From: Neohoeflea coraliihabitans
GTDB taxonomy: Bacteria; Pseudomonadota; Alphaproteobacteria; Rhizobiales; Rhizobiaceae
NCBI RefSeq assembly: GCF_019334345.1
Contig: NZ_JAHWQX010000001.1
Location: 744,001 to 808,000 of the forward strand
Length of the DNA stretch: 64,000 nucleotides
Direction of reading: 5' to 3'
Part shown: in pieces, positions 18,402 to 26,973 of the stretch
How the letters are laid out: each line of letters opens with the position of its first letter
How positions within the stretch are numbered: position 1 is the stretch's first letter
Notes under the pieces: model-generated
Told to the model about the DNA's origin: nothing
The model's input: only the letters and a program-made list of their open reading frames with translations
Database searches by the model: none
Made by a program: the position numbers and the translations under genes

Positions 18402-19796
18402 CTATTCGATTGCCTTGACGATGTCGTCGGTCATCTTCTTGGCATCGCCAAGCAGCATCATCGTGCCGTCCTTGTAAAACAGCGTGTTGTCGATGCCGGC
18501 ATAGCCCGAGCCGAGCGAGCGCTTGACGAACAGGCAGGTCTTCGCCTTGTCGACGTCGAGGATCGGCATGCCGAAGATCGGCGAGGACGGATCGTCGCGC
18601 GCCGCCGGATTGGTCACGTCATTGGCCCCGATGACATAGGCGACATCGGCCTGGGCGAATTCCGAATTGATGTCTTCGAGTTCGAAGACCTCATCATAGG
18701 GCACATTCGCTTCGGCCAGCAGCACGTTCATGTGGCCGGGCATGCGGCCCGCCACCGGGTGAATGGCGTATTTCACTTCGACCCCGTTGGCTTTCAGCTT
18801 GTCGGCCAGTTCCCGGAGCGCGTGCTGTGCCTGCGCCACGGCCATGCCGTAGCCCGGTACGATGATCACCTTCGATGCGTTGGCCATCAGGAAGGCGGCG
18901 TCGTCGGCCGAACCCTGCTTGACCGTGCGGTCGTAGTCATCGCCGCTCGCCGCCGCGGCCTCGCCGCCGAAGCCGCCGAGGATCACCGAGATGAAGGAGC
19001 GGTTCATCCCCTTGCACATGATGTAGGACAGGATGGCGCCGGACGAGCCGACCAGCGCGCCGGTGATGATCAGCGCCAGATTGCCGAGTGTGAAGCCGAT
19101 GCCGGCAGCCGCCCAGCCGGAATAGGAGTTGAGCATCGAAACCACCACCGGCATGTCGGCGCCGCCGATCGGAATGATCAGCAACACGCCGAGCGCCAGC
19201 GAAGCCAGGACGATCAGCCAGAACACCGTGTAGCTCTCGCTGCCGACCAGCAAGGCGATCAGCACCACGATGGCCAGGAGCAGGCCGCCATTCACAACAT
19301 GCCGCATCGGCAGCAGGATCGGCTTGCCGGACATCCGCCCGTCAAGTTTCAGGAACGCGATGATCGAGCCGGTGAACGTGATCGCCCCGATCGCCACGCC
19401 AAGCGACATCTCGATCAGGGCCTGGCCGTGGATCTGCCCGACTGCGCCGATGCCGAACGACGAGGGCGAGTAAAGCGCCGCCGCCGCCACCAGCACCGCC
19501 GCCAGACCGACCAGTGAATGAAAGCCGGCGACAAGCTGCGGCATCGAGGTCATGGCAATCTTGCGCGCCACATAGGCACCGACGCCGCCACCAATACCCA
19601 ACCCGATGAGGATCAGCACCAGGCCGCCAAACCCTGGCTTGGCAAGCAGCAGCGTTGTCAGAATGGCGATGCCCATGCCGACCATGCCGTAGACATTGCC
19701 CTGCCGGCTGGTCGTCGGATGCGACAGGCCGCGCAGCGCCATGATGAACAGGACGCCGGAGACAAGATAGGCGAAAGCCGCGAAATTCTGTGACAT
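18402..19796 (-). CDS. pntB: NAD(P) transhydrogenase subunit beta
   Basis: A 464-residue subunit with eight or nine membrane segments in the first 270 residues and a soluble NADP(H)-binding domain III at the C terminus: VIIVPGYGMAVAQAQHALRELADKL, YAIHPVAGRMPGHMNVLLAEANVPYD, VYVIGANDVTNPAARDDPSSPIFGMPIL and LFVKRSLGSGYAGIDN. The enzyme uses the proton-motive force to reduce NADP+ with NADH. It lies ten bases after pntAB and ends before the terminator. Confidence 0.96.
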   Translation of the reverse strand: MSQNFAAFAYLVSGVLFIMALRGLSHPTTSRQGNVYGMVGMGIAILTTLLLAKPGFGGLVLILIGLGIGGGVGAYVARKIAMTSMPQLVAGFHSLVGLAAVLVAAAALYSPSSFGIGAVGQIHGQALIEMSLGVAIGAITFTGSIIAFLKLDGRMSGKPILLPMRHVVNGGLLLAIVVLIALLVGSESYTVFWLIVLASLALGVLLIIPIGGADMPVVVSMLNSYSGWAAAGIGFTLGNLALIITGALVGSSGAILSYIMCKGMNRSFISVILGGFGGEAAAASGDDYDRTVKQGSADDAAFLMANASKVIIVPGYGMAVAQAQHALRELADKLKANGVEVKYAIHPVAGRMPGHMNVLLAEANVPYDEVFELEDINSEFAQADVAYVIGANDVTNPAARDDPSSPIFGMPILDVDKAKTCLFVKRSLGSGYAGIDNTLFYKDGTMMLLGDAKKMTDDIVKAIE

Positions 19797-19806
19797 CAGG
19801 CGGCCC

Positions 19807-20232
19807 TCACTTCTCTTTTTTCTTGTACATCGCCAGCATTCGCTGGGTGACCAGGAAGCCGCCGAATATATTCACCGAAGCAAGGATCAGGGCGACGAAC
19901 CCGAAGCCGCTCGCCAGCCCCGACAACGATGTCGCGACGGCCAGCAATGCTCCGACGACGATCACCGAGGAGATCGCGTTGGTCACCGCCATCAGCGGCG
20001 TATGCAGCGCCGGCGTGACCGACCAGACCACGTAATAGCCGACAAAGATCGCCAGCACGAAAATCGCCAGCCGGAAGACGAACGGATCGATGGCGCCGCC
20101 GCTGGCGGCATGGGCCGTCGCCGCCGCGGTATCGGCCACTTCTGAGAAACGGTCCGAGACGACCGCGGTGTTCAGCGCCTCGACAGCGTTGTTGAGCTGT
20201 TCGAGCGCCGCATCGATAGCGGAACCGGCCAT
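19807..20232 (-). CDS. pntAB: NAD(P) transhydrogenase subunit alpha, membrane part
   Basis: About 141 residues with three or four membrane segments ([66 protein letters not shown]). [12 protein letters not shown] is the domain II signature. In this organism the alpha subunit is split, as in Rhodospirillum and rhizobia, so the NAD-binding part is the preceding gene. The ATG at 20232 follows AAGGAGG by seven bases and shares one base with the pntAA stop (TGATG). Confidence 0.93.
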   Translation of the reverse strand: MAGSAIDAALEQLNNAVEALNTAVVSDRFSEVADTAAATAHAASGGAIDPFVFRLAIFVLAIFVGYYVVWSVTPALHTPLMAVTNAISSVIVVGALLAVATSLSGLASGFGFVALILASVNIFGGFLVTQRMLAMYKKKEK

Positions 20233-21383
20233 CACGCATCCTCCTTCACGGCTGTGCCACCAAAGCCCGGATGGATCAGGGCACCATCGCGCGACAGCGC
20301 CGTGGCCTTGACGAGTTCATCATCGAAATCGACTGAAACGGCACCCGTCTCCTTGTCGATCATGGTCTGCAGGAAAGTCAGAAGGTTCTTGGCATAAAGC
20401 AGCGACGCGCTTGCCGCGATACGGCCGGCCATGTTGGCAATGCCGATCACCGTGACATCACCGACCTGCACCGTATCACCGGCCACTGAGCCTTCGACAT
20501 TGCCGCCGCGTTCCACGGCCAGATCGACGACCACCGAACCGCCGCGCATGGAATTCAGCATGTCGCGCGAAATCAGCCGAGGCGCCGGACGCCCTGGAAT
20601 CAGGGCCGTGGTGATCACCATGTCCTGCTTGCCGATGTGATCGGCAACAAGCGCCGCCTGTTTGTCCTGATAGTCTTTCGACATCTCCTTGGCATATCCG
20701 CCCGATGTCTCGGCCGCCTTGAACTCGTCGTCCTCGACCGCAATGAATTTGGCACCGAGCGAAGCCACCTGCTCCTTTGCGGCCGGCCGCACATCCGTCG
20801 CCGAGACCGCCGCACCCAGCCGCCGCGCCGTTGCGATCGCCTGCAGGCCGGCAACACCGGCGCCCATCACGAAGGCCTTGGCCGCGGGAACCGTGCCGGC
20901 TGCCGTCATCATCATCGGCATCGCCTTGCCGAATGCGTGCGCTGCCTCGATCACCGCCTGGTAGCCGGCAAGGTTGGCCTGGGATGACAACACATCCATC
21001 GACTGCGCCCGCGTAATGCGCGGCATCAGTTCCATGGCAAAGGCGGTAACGCCGGCCTTGGCAAAAGCATCGAGGGCCGCCTCGTTGCCATAGGGATCCA
21101 TCTGCGTCAGCAACAGAGCGCCGGATTTCATCCGTTTCGCCTCGGCTGTCGAAGGTCGCCGGACGCGCAGAACGATATCCGCCGTGCCGACCGCCTTGGC
21201 ATCAGCGATTGTCGCCCCCGCCGCCGCGAAGTCGCTATCGGCGATCGACGATCCCGCCCCGGCGCCGCTTTCGACGATCACGTCGAGCCCGAGCGCTTTC
21301 ATTTTCTTGACCGTTTCCGGCGATGCCGCAACGCGGCTCTCCGCCGACTCGGTCTCCTTGCCGACAAATACCTGATCTGCCAA
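20232..21383 (-). CDS. pntAA: NAD(P) transhydrogenase subunit alpha, NAD-binding part
   Basis: About 383 residues, related to alanine dehydrogenase. [24 protein letters not shown] is the N-terminal signature; [34 protein letters not shown] carries the NAD-binding Rossmann motif; [18 protein letters not shown] and [15 protein letters not shown] follow. I place the start at TTG 21383 because GGGGAGG stands five bases before it and homologues begin right there; an ATG at 21404 has no ribosome binding site. The rare TTG start may keep its level low. It follows the oxidase subunit IV gene. Confidence 0.93.
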   Translation of the reverse strand: MADQVFVGKETESAESRVAASPETVKKMKALGLDVIVESGAGAGSSIADSDFAAAGATIADAKAVGTADIVLRVRRPSTAEAKRMKSGALLLTQMDPYGNEAALDAFAKAGVTAFAMELMPRITRAQSMDVLSSQANLAGYQAVIEAAHAFGKAMPMMMTAAGTVPAAKAFVMGAGVAGLQAIATARRLGAAVSATDVRPAAKEQVASLGAKFIAVEDDEFKAAETSGGYAKEMSKDYQDKQAALVADHIGKQDMVITTALIPGRPAPRLISRDMLNSMRGGSVVVDLAVERGGNVEGSVAGDTVQVGDVTVIGIANMAGRIAASASLLYAKNLLTFLQTMIDKETGAVSVDFDDELVKATALSRDGALIHPGFGGTAVKEDA

Positions 21384-21460
21384 TTCGTCCTCCCCGTCCC
21401 GCATGAGACGTTGTTACTCTCTTTGGCGGACGAAATCCGCCGCCCCGCCCGTGCCGAGCG

Positions 21461-21685
21461 TCAGCGCAGCAGATACACGCCGATGGCGCTGAGAATGATG
21501 AGCAGGATCAGACTGGAAAAGAAGCCGGCGCCCGTGAAGAAGAACACCGCCATGGCAATCATCAGGGTAACAAGATGCAAGGTGCCGTATTTCGTGGCAG
21601 CCAGAAAACCCGCATAGGTTTTCTCGTGCTCGTGATAATCCATTTGCGCACCGGATTCGACCGGTCCTTCGACGTGCTCAGCCAT
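21461..21685 (-). CDS. aa3-type cytochrome c oxidase subunit IV
   Basis: A 74-residue protein with a soluble N terminus (MAEHVEGPVESGAQMDYHEHEKTYAGFL) and two hydrophobic segments. DYHEHEKTYAGFLAATKYGTLHLVTLMIAMAVFFF is the signature of the small bacterial aa3-oxidase subunit IV family. It is found beside the transhydrogenase genes in many alphaproteobacteria rather than with the main oxidase genes. The ATG at 21685 is preceded by GGAAAGG. Probably the first gene of the operon with pntAA-pntAB-pntB. Confidence 0.88.
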   Translation of the reverse strand: MAEHVEGPVESGAQMDYHEHEKTYAGFLAATKYGTLHLVTLMIAMAVFFFTGAGFFSSLILLIILSAIGVYLLR

Positions 21686-21854
21686 CGATTTGCCTTTCCT
21701 GATCAGACCAATGGCCCGATCGATTACACAATGCCTCTCGGCAGCGCAAGGAAACAAACCCCCCTGAGCTGCGCCAATCCGGAGAATAATATTGCCGCGC
21801 GCGACAGCTGAGATCGGAAAGAGCGGGCGTTGAGGTCCGCCCGGCAGCGACGGA

Positions 21855-22589
21855 TCAGTGCGCCCGCGCCATCGCAAATCGCGCCGTTGGCCGAACGGTG
21901 AGGACCGGCGTCCGGCCGACCGCTACCGGAGCGAACATCATGCGCCGCTCCATCGCCGTCGAGTTGAAGAACCCGAAGCGCTGATAGATTCTCTGCAATT
22001 CGCTGTGGGCATCCGAGCCATACAGCTCGACCATGCTGTCGAACCGCTCGAGATAACGCGGCTTTATCAGTGGCTTGGAGTTGAAGATGCGCTGATAGAA
22101 GGCCTTGTGGTTCGGCTTGATCACGGACAGGCAGTAATCCGTGGCAAAATAGTCGGTCGCCATCGTTGCGATCCGCAGGGTCAGATAGGGAATGCCCGGC
22201 AGCTCCCGCAGCACTTTCGGATCAGCGGCAAATCGCACCGGATCGATGAAGGTGCGCCCGGCGTCGAGCAGCGGGTCCATGACATCGGGGAAACAGGCGG
22301 TCGCCAGTCCGGTCCGTTCCTTCTGCGTCACGTGATGCACGCGGATCGTCGAGACCAGCCGCTCGTCATAATAGATGCCAATGACATGCGCGTTGCTGGC
22401 GAAGTCTTCCTCGTCGATCATCACCGTGCCGGTTTTCGGAGCCAGTCCGATCTGGTCATAGGCGTTGTAGCGCACCCGCGCCACGGCCTCGAGATCCTCA
22501 CGCGATTCAATGCGCCGATACTCGACACTGTCGAGCAACCGCATCAGGCGATTCACAAATCCGGAAGAAACCCGACTCTCATCACGCAT
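21855..22589 (-). CDS. FeeM-like N-acyl amino acid synthase (GNAT fold)
   Basis: A 244-residue protein whose core resembles the FeeM N-acyl amino acid synthase and, more distantly, acyl-homoserine-lactone synthases: YRRIESREDLEAVARVRYNAYDQIGLAP, VIGIYYDERLVSTIRVHHVT, FIDPVRFAADPKVLRELPGIPYLTLRIATMATDYFATDYCLSVIKPNHKAFYQRIF. Such enzymes join an acyl chain from acyl carrier protein to an amino acid. Product and role are unknown here. The start at 22589 is preceded by GTGGA; 22 bases further is a perfect CtrA-type box. It is probably its own transcription unit. Confidence 0.7.
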   Translation of the reverse strand: MRDESRVSSGFVNRLMRLLDSVEYRRIESREDLEAVARVRYNAYDQIGLAPKTGTVMIDEEDFASNAHVIGIYYDERLVSTIRVHHVTQKERTGLATACFPDVMDPLLDAGRTFIDPVRFAADPKVLRELPGIPYLTLRIATMATDYFATDYCLSVIKPNHKAFYQRIFNSKPLIKPRYLERFDSMVELYGSDAHSELQRIYQRFGFFNSTAMERRMMFAPVAVGRTPVLTVRPTARFAMARAH

Positions 22590-22610
22590 GGCACATCCAC
22601 TTTCACTCGG

Positions 22611-22625
22611 TTAATACAAGCTTAA
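22611..22625. promoter_or_regulatory. CtrA-type box upstream of the FeeM-like gene
   Basis: TTAATACAAGCTTAA, followed by C, matches the CtrA consensus TTAA-N7-TTAA exactly. It ends 22 bases before the start codon of the gene on the minus strand, in an AT-rich stretch that also holds a further TTAA. Chance occurrence is low in GC-rich DNA but not excluded. Confidence 0.6.
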
Positions 22626-22782
22626 CCTTAATAAAGAGTGAAGCAAGGTGCGAAATGTTACAGACGGCATCTTTCACAAGACATGGTTAATAAAATGCGT
22701 CTAAATATCTAGTAAAATTTACTGGATTTCGCGCGATGTTCGCCCGTCGGCCCTAGCGGACGTCACAGGGGCAGCAGCGCCC

Positions 22783-25113
22783 TCAGCCGCGGCGCGTCGT
22801 CGCCGACACATTCACGACAGTTCCGGAGGCGGCTTTCGAGCCGACCCTGTTGCACAGCTCGATGAAGGCATTGGCCGGCATCGGTGCTCCGAAAATGAAA
22901 CCCTGGATCAGGTCGGCGCAGTCGTTTTCCAGCAACACGGCAAGCTGCGCCTCGGTCTCGACACCTTCGATGACCACGTCAAGGCCCAGCTCGCGCGACA
23001 GCGTGACAACGCCGCGCAGCAGCTTGAGTTTCCGCCGATCGTCCGTGATGTTGGCGACAAAGGAGCGGTCGATCTTGACCTTGTTGAGCGGCAGCATGTC
23101 GAGATAGCTCAGGCTCGAATAGCCGGTGCCGAAATCGTCAATGGCGATGGTGATGCCCTTGCCGCGCAGCGTCTCCAGAATGCGGCGAACCGACCGCGGG
23201 TCATCGACCAGCGCGCTCTCGGTAATCTCCAGATACAGCCGTTCCGGCGCCAGGCCGTAACGGGCGAGCGCGCGTTCAACGACGGCGATGATTTCCGTAC
23301 TCGCCAGGTCGTGCGCCGAAAGATTGACGGAGACGAACCTGTTGGCCGGCCATGTCACGCAATCGGCAATGGCCCGGTTGATCATGCAGCGGGTAAGATC
23401 CGTGACAATGCCCATTTCCTCGGCGAGCGGAATATAGACGGCAGGGGATACCGGTCCGGTTTCCGGGTGGTTCCAGCGTGACAACGCTTCCGCCCCCATG
23501 ATGCGCGAGCCATCCGGCAGAAAGATCGGCTGATAGGCGATGCTCATCGATTCAGTGCTGATCGCTTCGCGCAGATCATTCTTCAGCTTCTGGCGTTCCG
23601 TATATTTCTGGTCCATCGACTCGACGAACAGGGACCAGCGGTTCTTGTCGCGCCGCTTGGCGTCGTAAAGCGCCAGATCAGCCTTGATCTGCATGCCATC
23701 GAGCGCCGCGCCGGAGGCCGGTGAAAGCGCCACGCCGCCGCTCACCGTAATGTGCAACTGATGGCCATCAATCTGATAGGGCCCGGCCATGGCGCGGGTG
23801 ATACGCGCCATCAGCGCGTCGAGCCGGCTGGTGTTCGGCACCTCGGCAAAAAAGATGACGAACTCGTCGCCGCCGAAGCGCGAAATGAGAATATCGTCAT
23901 GCTGTTGCTTGTCCAGTCGGGCGGCCACTTCCGCCAGCAGCCTGTCGCCGGCGATATGCCCCATCGTGTCGTTGACATGCTTGAAGTCGTCAAGATCGAA
24001 CACGGCCAGCGCCACCTGGTCGCTTGCTTCGTTGCGCGACAGCCGCTCAGCCACCAATTCGCTGAACCAGCTGCGGTTCGCCAGACCGGTCAGCGTGTCG
24101 TAGCGAGCCATCTGCAGGATCTTTTCCTCCTGGCGGATGCGCGCGCTGACGTCTTCGAATATCAGGACGACGCCCTGCGAGCCGCGCAGCCGGGAGGTGA
24201 ATTCGAGCCAGGTGTCGTCGGCAAAGCGGATCAGCGCCCGGCGCTCGCGCCCCTTGAGAAGGTTTTCCAGACGCGACGAGATCTCCCTCAGGCTCTCGGC
24301 GGGCAGGATCCCGTTGCGTGCGCCCATGCGCAGCGCGAGTTTGAGCGACCGGTTGCGCAGGTCGAGCGCCGGATTGATCCGGAAGATTTCGCGAGCCTTA
24401 TTGTTGAAGACCTCGATCTGACCATCACCATTCAGCATGAACAGCCCGTGTGACATGTTGTTCAGCGCGATGTCGAAGCGCTCCGCAAGTTGCGCCGTTT
24501 TTCTCTCGGCCATCACCGTGTTGAACAGAAATTCACGCACGCCGTTGGCCATCGACCGGGTTGTCAGAAATAAGGGCAGCAGCAACAGCGCCAGAACGAC
24601 CATGTAGGGATCGCGCAGCACCAGAAATCCGCCAAGCAAGGGCAGGCAGGCCGCAAGAATCATCAGATCGACATTGATCCGCGAGCCGAAATTGCGGCCG
24701 ACCACCGAAATCATGCTGGCAAGGGTGATCGAGACAGAAGCGAGTTCAGCAAAGGAATCGCGGGACACAACCAGGGCATAGGCACACATGATACCCAGCA
24801 CGAGGGCGCCCGCCACCGGGCCGGCGACATACAGCCGTTCCCATTTCACCGTATCCTGCATGCTGAAGCGGGTCGTGTCGCATCGGTCGAAGGCAAGCAT
24901 CTTGCCCATTCGCGCCGCCCAGATGCAGATCATCGCCAAGCCGCAATACAGGTAGAAGATGTCCTGCGTGCGCACATAGATCGCCGATGCCGTCACGACA
25001 TGAGCCACCATACCCGCGAACAATGTCCCGCGCTTGAGATAAAGCGATTTGACGAACGACAGCCGGACTTCCGCGGCGTCGTCGCTCTGATCTGTCGGCA
25101 GCATCTTCTGCAC
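22783..25113 (-). CDS. Membrane-bound GGDEF-EAL cyclic di-GMP protein with PAS domain
   Basis: A 776-residue protein. Residues about 30-185 hold several membrane segments, followed by a PAS domain (RFDIALNNMSHGLFMLNGDGQIEVFNNKAREIF) near 210-330. The diguanylate cyclase domain has an intact RFGGDEF near residue 411; the phosphodiesterase domain has AEALSRW near 537 and later DDFGTGYSSLSYLDMLPLNKVKIDRSF with QGFIFGAPMP at the end. Both catalytic motifs look complete, so it could make or break cyclic di-GMP; which dominates cannot be told. The start is at 25113, with ATG at 25104 also possible. Confidence 0.92.
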   Translation of the reverse strand: MQKMLPTDQSDDAAEVRLSFVKSLYLKRGTLFAGMVAHVVTASAIYVRTQDIFYLYCGLAMICIWAARMGKMLAFDRCDTTRFSMQDTVKWERLYVAGPVAGALVLGIMCAYALVVSRDSFAELASVSITLASMISVVGRNFGSRINVDLMILAACLPLLGGFLVLRDPYMVVLALLLLPLFLTTRSMANGVREFLFNTVMAERKTAQLAERFDIALNNMSHGLFMLNGDGQIEVFNNKAREIFRINPALDLRNRSLKLALRMGARNGILPAESLREISSRLENLLKGRERRALIRFADDTWLEFTSRLRGSQGVVLIFEDVSARIRQEEKILQMARYDTLTGLANRSWFSELVAERLSRNEASDQVALAVFDLDDFKHVNDTMGHIAGDRLLAEVAARLDKQQHDDILISRFGGDEFVIFFAEVPNTSRLDALMARITRAMAGPYQIDGHQLHITVSGGVALSPASGAALDGMQIKADLALYDAKRRDKNRWSLFVESMDQKYTERQKLKNDLREAISTESMSIAYQPIFLPDGSRIMGAEALSRWNHPETGPVSPAVYIPLAEEMGIVTDLTRCMINRAIADCVTWPANRFVSVNLSAHDLASTEIIAVVERALARYGLAPERLYLEITESALVDDPRSVRRILETLRGKGITIAIDDFGTGYSSLSYLDMLPLNKVKIDRSFVANITDDRRKLKLLRGVVTLSRELGLDVVIEGVETEAQLAVLLENDCADLIQGFIFGAPMPANAFIELCNRVGSKAASGTVVNVSATTRRG

Positions 25114-25244
25114 CCGTTTCTATATCACGTGCAAATCTAGGCTTCCGACATTAACAAGTTGTATCACCAGAACAGCCAAAAGTTGCAACTCTCAGATGCC
25201 AAACGGGAAATTGTATTTCAGATAAACACTTGTCCCATGGCAAT

Positions 25245-25277
25245 GTCCGAAAATATATTGTTGATATAATTTCCGAC
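25245..25277. promoter_or_regulatory. AT-rich dyad upstream of the GGDEF-EAL gene
   Basis: GTCCGAAAATATAT (25245-25258) and ATATAATTTCCGAC (25264-25277) form an inverted repeat with 12 of 14 positions matching around a 5-base centre. It lies about 130 bases upstream of the GGDEF-EAL start and about 110 bases downstream of the SDR stop. Operator and terminator-like hairpin are both possible; no T-run follows. Confidence 0.35.
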
Positions 25278-25386
25278 ATAAAAGTATTTATTTGAGATTT
25301 GCAGTACATGTCATTAATGCTTGATTCAGGATAAACAGCGGAAATTTCGTTTCTCAGGCTGTTCGCGGCGCTCAGATCGGCAAAAG

Positions 25387-26157
25387 TCAGCGACCCAGGG
25401 TATAGCCGCCGTCTATCGTGATGGACGCACCGGTCATGTAGGCGCTGGCGCGCGAGGCCAGGAAAAGCAAGGCGCCATCAAGGTCGCCGGGCTGTCCCAG
25501 GCGCCGCAACGGCACCTGCGCGCGCAACACCTCGCGGCCCGGCCCTTTCAGGAAATCTTCCGTCAGGCGGGTCTCAAACCAACCGGGACGAATTTCATTG
25601 ACCCGAATCTGGCTGCCGGCCCACTCCAGGGCCATCGTGCGTGTCATCATGCTCAGTGCCGCCTTTGCCGCGCCATAGGCGATGACGGAGCGCATCGGCT
25701 GTTTTGCAAGTATGCTTGAGATGTTGATGATCGAGCCGCCGCGTTTGGCCGCCATCAACCGCTTCGCCATGGCCTGGGCGACCAGAAAGGCACCATCGAC
25801 ATTGACCGCCAGGACCGTGTCCAGCTTTTCGCGCGACAGGCGCACGGCCTTGTCGCGATGCACCATCCCGGCATTGTTCACCAGAACTGTCACCGGCCCC
25901 GCATCCTCCTCAATTTCGGAAAACAGCGCCGCAAGTTGTCTCTCGTCGGTGACATCCGCTTCGGACCCGCTCACCCGGCCCTCGCACTCCGACAAGGCGT
26001 CAACGGTCGCCGCGAGCGCGGCACCATCCTTGTCGGCAATGAAGACGCGGGCACCGTTGTCAGCCAGAACCTTGGCGAACTGGCGTCCGAGACCGGATGC
26101 TCCGCCTGTCACGAGCGCGATCTCGCCCGAAATGTCGAATAATGTCTCTGCGCGCAA
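25387..26157 (-). CDS. Short-chain dehydrogenase/reductase
   Basis: About 256 residues of the classical SDR family: cofactor loop VTGGASGLGRQFAKVL, NNAGMVH, catalytic Ser in IINISSILAK, Tyr-Lys in YGAAKAALSMM, and the C-terminal ASITIDGGYTLGR. Resembles gluconate 5-dehydrogenase or 3-oxoacyl reductase-type enzymes; substrate unknown. The start TTG at 26157 was chosen because AGGAG lies six bases before it and homologues begin with FDISGEIALVTGG shortly after; the frame extends far upstream without family similarity. Divergent from the TRAP permease genes, which suggests a shared substrate pathway. Confidence 0.88.
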   Translation of the reverse strand: MRAETLFDISGEIALVTGGASGLGRQFAKVLADNGARVFIADKDGAALAATVDALSECEGRVSGSEADVTDERQLAALFSEIEEDAGPVTVLVNNAGMVHRDKAVRLSREKLDTVLAVNVDGAFLVAQAMAKRLMAAKRGGSIINISSILAKQPMRSVIAYGAAKAALSMMTRTMALEWAGSQIRVNEIRPGWFETRLTEDFLKGPGREVLRAQVPLRRLGQPGDLDGALLFLASRASAYMTGASITIDGGYTLGR

Positions 26158-26388
26158 AGCTGTCTCCTCTCCGTCTCCCGCACCTTGCTTACAGCTTCCC
26201 GACCGGGTGCACCATACGCCCCCGGCCCATGCAGGGAAAATCATGCATTGTGCGTTGCACGGCAACACTTGATACTGGTAAGGGAGAGGCCGATTGACCA
26301 TGCGCGCGCCACTTCCAAGCCCCGCCAAGAGGGCTGTGTATAGAGGCATAGGAGGACCTGCGCCGCCGGTCATTTTGGGGAGGATCTG

Positions 26389-26973
26389 ATGACCGTTTTG
26401 TTGGCGTTCAGCCGCGCGATCGACCGTGTAAATGAATTTATCGGCCGCAATGTCGCGTGGCTGATCCTGGCCTCCGTGCTGATTTCGGCCGGCAATGCCA
26501 TCATGCGCAAGACATTCGACATTTCATCGAATGCCTGGCTCGAAGTGCAATGGTATTTGTACGGCACGGCCTTTCTGTTGGCCGCGGCCTATACATTGAA
26601 ACGCAACGAGCATGTGCGCATCGATTTCGTCTCCAATATGCTGAGCAAACGGACACGTGACTGGATCGACCTGATCTGTCACTTCATCTTCCTGCTGCCC
26701 TTCGTCTTGCTGATCACCTGGCTGTCGATCCCCTGGGTAACCAAGTCGATCCGCTCCGGTGAAATCTCCGCCAATGCCGGCGGCTTGATCCTCTGGCCGG
26801 CCAAGATCATGGTGGCGATCGGTTTCACCCTGCTGATCTTTCAGACCTTCTCCGAAATCATCAAGCGTTTCGCCATCATCATCGGGCGCATCCCGGATGA
26901 GACGGAGCACCACGATCTGCCTCCCGAGGCAGAGGTGATGGTGGCCACGGCCAGGCAGGAGGCGGGCAAGTGA
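26389..26973 (+). CDS. TRAP transporter small permease subunit (DctQ-type)
   Basis: A 194-residue protein with four membrane segments: GRNVAWLILASVLISAGNAIM, WYLYGTAFLLAAAYTL, LICHFIFLLPFVLLITWL and ILWPAKIMVAIGFTLLIFQTFSEI. RKTFDISSNAWLEVQWYLYGTAFLLAAAYTLKRNEHVRIDF is characteristic of the DctQ subunits that pair with TakP/mannitol-type TRAP systems. With DctM it moves organic acids inward using a sodium or proton gradient and a periplasmic binding protein. GGAGG lies five bases before the ATG. It overlaps dctM by four bases. Confidence 0.92.
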   Translation: MTVLLAFSRAIDRVNEFIGRNVAWLILASVLISAGNAIMRKTFDISSNAWLEVQWYLYGTAFLLAAAYTLKRNEHVRIDFVSNMLSKRTRDWIDLICHFIFLLPFVLLITWLSIPWVTKSIRSGEISANAGGLILWPAKIMVAIGFTLLIFQTFSEIIKRFAIIIGRIPDETEHHDLPPEAEVMVATARQEAGK

